DNA from: Deltaproteobacteria bacterium
Lineage (GTDB): Bacteria; Desulfobacterota; Desulfobacteria; Desulfobacterales; B30-G6
DNA length: 64,000 nucleotides
NCBI GenBank assembly: GCA_022340465.1
Contig: JAJDNW010000020.1
Span: 52,612-116,611 of the forward strand
Direction of reading: 5' to 3'
A program made the position numbers and the translations under genes. The notes beneath the pieces are model-generated. The model had not been told where the DNA came from and did not search any database. It saw nothing but the letters and a program-made list of their open reading frames with translations. This document shows, one piece after another, positions 62,641 through 64,000 of this stretch (the stretch's first letter is position 1; the number at the start of each line of letters is the position of its first letter).

Positions 62641-64000
62641 ATGCACAAAAAAATTAAAACAACCTGTGCCCGGTGCGGAAAGGATTTGCTCGTACCGGAG
62701 CAGGCGGCGGGCAAAAGCATTCTTTGCAGGGCCTGCCGGGAAAAGATGCAGACAGCACGCACGGTAGCCGCCAACACCGCCGACGAAACGCAGACGACTA
62801 CCGTACAACTGCAGCAACGGACAGCCGCCACAAAAGTGATCAGAGACGTCTTTAAAATAGAACCCAGCATCGATTTGAGCGACACCACCACCGAACCCCT
62901 TCCTCCCGGCGCCGAGGCCCGTACCGATGCGGTCCGGAAATCGATCGGCGCCATCATATCTCAGGCCCATAAAGACACCAAATATATCATCGACAGGCAA
63001 ATCGGAAAGGGAGGCATGGGTGCCGTTCTCGGTACCATAGACCAGGATATCCGCCGCAAAGTGGCCATGAAGGTGATGCTCCCCAAAAACAGGCGTGACA
63101 CGCCCAAAATCAGGCGGTTTCTGGAGGAAGCCCAGGTCACCGGACAGTTGGAACATCCCAATATCGTCCCTGTTCATGAAATAGGCATTGACGAAAAGGC
63201 CAACGTATACTTCACCATGAAGCTGGTGCAGGGAGAAAACCTGGAAGCGGTCATCGGTAAGTGCCGCCGGGGCAATGAGAAATATCTCCGCAAATACACC
63301 CTGGGAGCTCTTCTTCAACTGTTTATGAAAGTGTGCGACGGCATGAGTTATGCCCATGCCAAGGGCGTTCTGCATCGCGATCTCAAACCGGAAAACATCA
63401 TGATCGGCGGGTTTGGTGAAGCGCTGATCATGGATTGGGGACTCGCAAAAATAGTGGGGCAAGAGGAGGAAGCCGTCGACGCCCGTGGCACATTAGGGGG
63501 GGACGCCCGGCATCCCGTGACCGCAGAAGGAAAAGTAATGGGCACCCCTGCCTACATGTCGCCGGAGCAGGCTTGCGGCCACATATCCGAACTCGACAAA
63601 CGCAGCGATCTCTTTTCCTTGGGGGGAATCCTATACAAAATCCTCACGTTCAGCCACCCTTACGAAGGTAAAACTATTCAGGAATCTCTGGAGCTGGCCC
63701 AGAACCATGAGCTCGTTCCACCCGACCAGCGGTCACCGGAAAGGAATATCCCGCCCGAGCTTGCCGCCATCTGCATGAAGGCCATGGCCTATGACAAGGA
63801 TGACCGCTATGCCGACGCCACCGAAATCAATCATGACCTTCAGCTGTACCTGGACGGCAAAAGCGTTTCGGCCAAAAGGGACAGCCTGGTAACCAAAGCA
63901 AGCAAATGGATCGCCAGAAATAAGGTCGCCTCTGCGGGCATTGCGGCCGCGGTGATCTGTCTGGTTGCCGGCATGGTTGCAGCCACCCTGTATCAACATA
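62641..64000 (+). CDS. Hanks-type Ser/Thr protein kinase with N-terminal zinc ribbon (3' end beyond the window)
   Basis: At least 453 aa; the frame is still open at the right edge. Residues 1-~40 form a zinc ribbon (CARCGK..CRACR). The kinase domain (~120-420) has the Gly loop GKGGMGAVLG, the catalytic loop HRDLKPENIM and GTPAYMSPEQA. The usual DFG is DWG (IMDWGLAKI), as in several bacterial families; the metal-binding Asp is kept. A membrane helix starts near residue 430 (AGIAAAVICLVAGMVAATLY), so a sensor outside the membrane probably follows. Start at 62641, 15 bp after the TPR gene. Confidence 0.92.
   Translation, partial: MHKKIKTTCARCGKDLLVPEQAAGKSILCRACREKMQTARTVAANTADETQTTTVQLQQRTAATKVIRDVFKIEPSIDLSDTTTEPLPPGAEARTDAVRKSIGAIISQAHKDTKYIIDRQIGKGGMGAVLGTIDQDIRRKVAMKVMLPKNRRDTPKIRRFLEEAQVTGQLEHPNIVPVHEIGIDEKANVYFTMKLVQGENLEAVIGKCRRGNEKYLRKYTLGALLQLFMKVCDGMSYAHAKGVLHRDLKPENIMIGGFGEALIMDWGLAKIVGQEEEAVDARGTLGGDARHPVTAEGKVMGTPAYMSPEQACGHISELDKRSDLFSLGGILYKILTFSHPYEGKTIQESLELAQNHELVPPDQRSPERNIPPELAAICMKAMAYDKDDRYADATEINHDLQLYLDGKSVSAKRDSLVTKASKWIARNKVASAGIAAAVICLVAGMVAATLYQH

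Overview
The window looks like part of the chromosome of an anaerobic, respiratory deltaproteobacterium (Desulfobacterota, probably a sulfate- or metal-reducing relative of the Desulfobacteria). This is inferred from the gene content: hybrid cluster protein, rubrerythrin, Ni-superoxide dismutase, multiheme cytochromes c, mercury-methylation genes, at least one and probably two selenoproteins, and many two-component systems. No rRNA is present, so the genus cannot be fixed.

Layout. 1-5.8 kb (minus strand): Mfd, a SurA-like lipoprotein and SurA, then the start of an MgtE-like gene. 5.9-8.0 kb: tRNA-Thr(CGU) and a thioredoxin-domain protein followed by a UGSC-family protein with an in-frame UGA. 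8.2-23.4 kb is an accessory, partly AT-richer stretch. It holds Hcp, an aldo/keto reductase, an MscS channel, a CNB-domain protein, SodN, a flavin reductase, rubrerythrin, a large cyclase/AAA/TPR protein and an NrfH plus octaheme HAO-like pair. It also holds several gene remnants (IS3 transposase, MttB-like, ICMT-like, adenylate cyclase, TetR, quinol NO reductase) and copies of a 119-bp palindromic repeat. 23.5-25.7 kb: arsR-hgcA-hgcB, the mercury-methylation locus. 26-33 kb: RseC-like protein, CopA with a SHOCT protein behind a consensus sigma-54 promoter, and the sigma-54 response regulator and sensor kinase that probably drive it. 33-36.6 kb: Nudix hydrolase, hybrid histidine kinase, IHF-like protein. 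36.9-46.3 kb: a GshB-like ATP-grasp enzyme, an Opp/Dpp peptide ABC transporter and aconitase A in one direction. 46.5-50.6 kb: a nucleotide-transporter/HEAT/cNMP fusion and a SUMF1-like protein. 50.9-64 kb (plus strand): a GNAT, RimK-like and PP-loop cassette, a penicillin-binding protein 1A, SPOR, CsgG-like and TPR envelope proteins, and a Ser/Thr kinase cut by the window end.

The main observation is that hgcB is interrupted by UGA at codon 73. That is the position of the conserved cysteine in known HgcB proteins. Reading through the UGA restores a normal 96-residue HgcB ending in the conserved Cys-Cys pair. A short hairpin with a GGUC apical loop lies 17 nt after the UGA, almost the geometry of the E. 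coli fdhF SECIS. A second UGA-containing gene (UGSC family) about 17 kb away has its own hairpin. I propose that HgcB is here a selenoprotein, which would alter the mercury/thiol chemistry of the HgcAB pair.

Other points of interest: a long inverted repeat in the arsR-hgcA gap, dispersed 119-bp elements associated with decayed genes, degenerate GTGAAACG-type repeats in four gaps, and a GNAT/ATP-grasp/PP-loop gene set that looks biosynthetic but has no product I can name.
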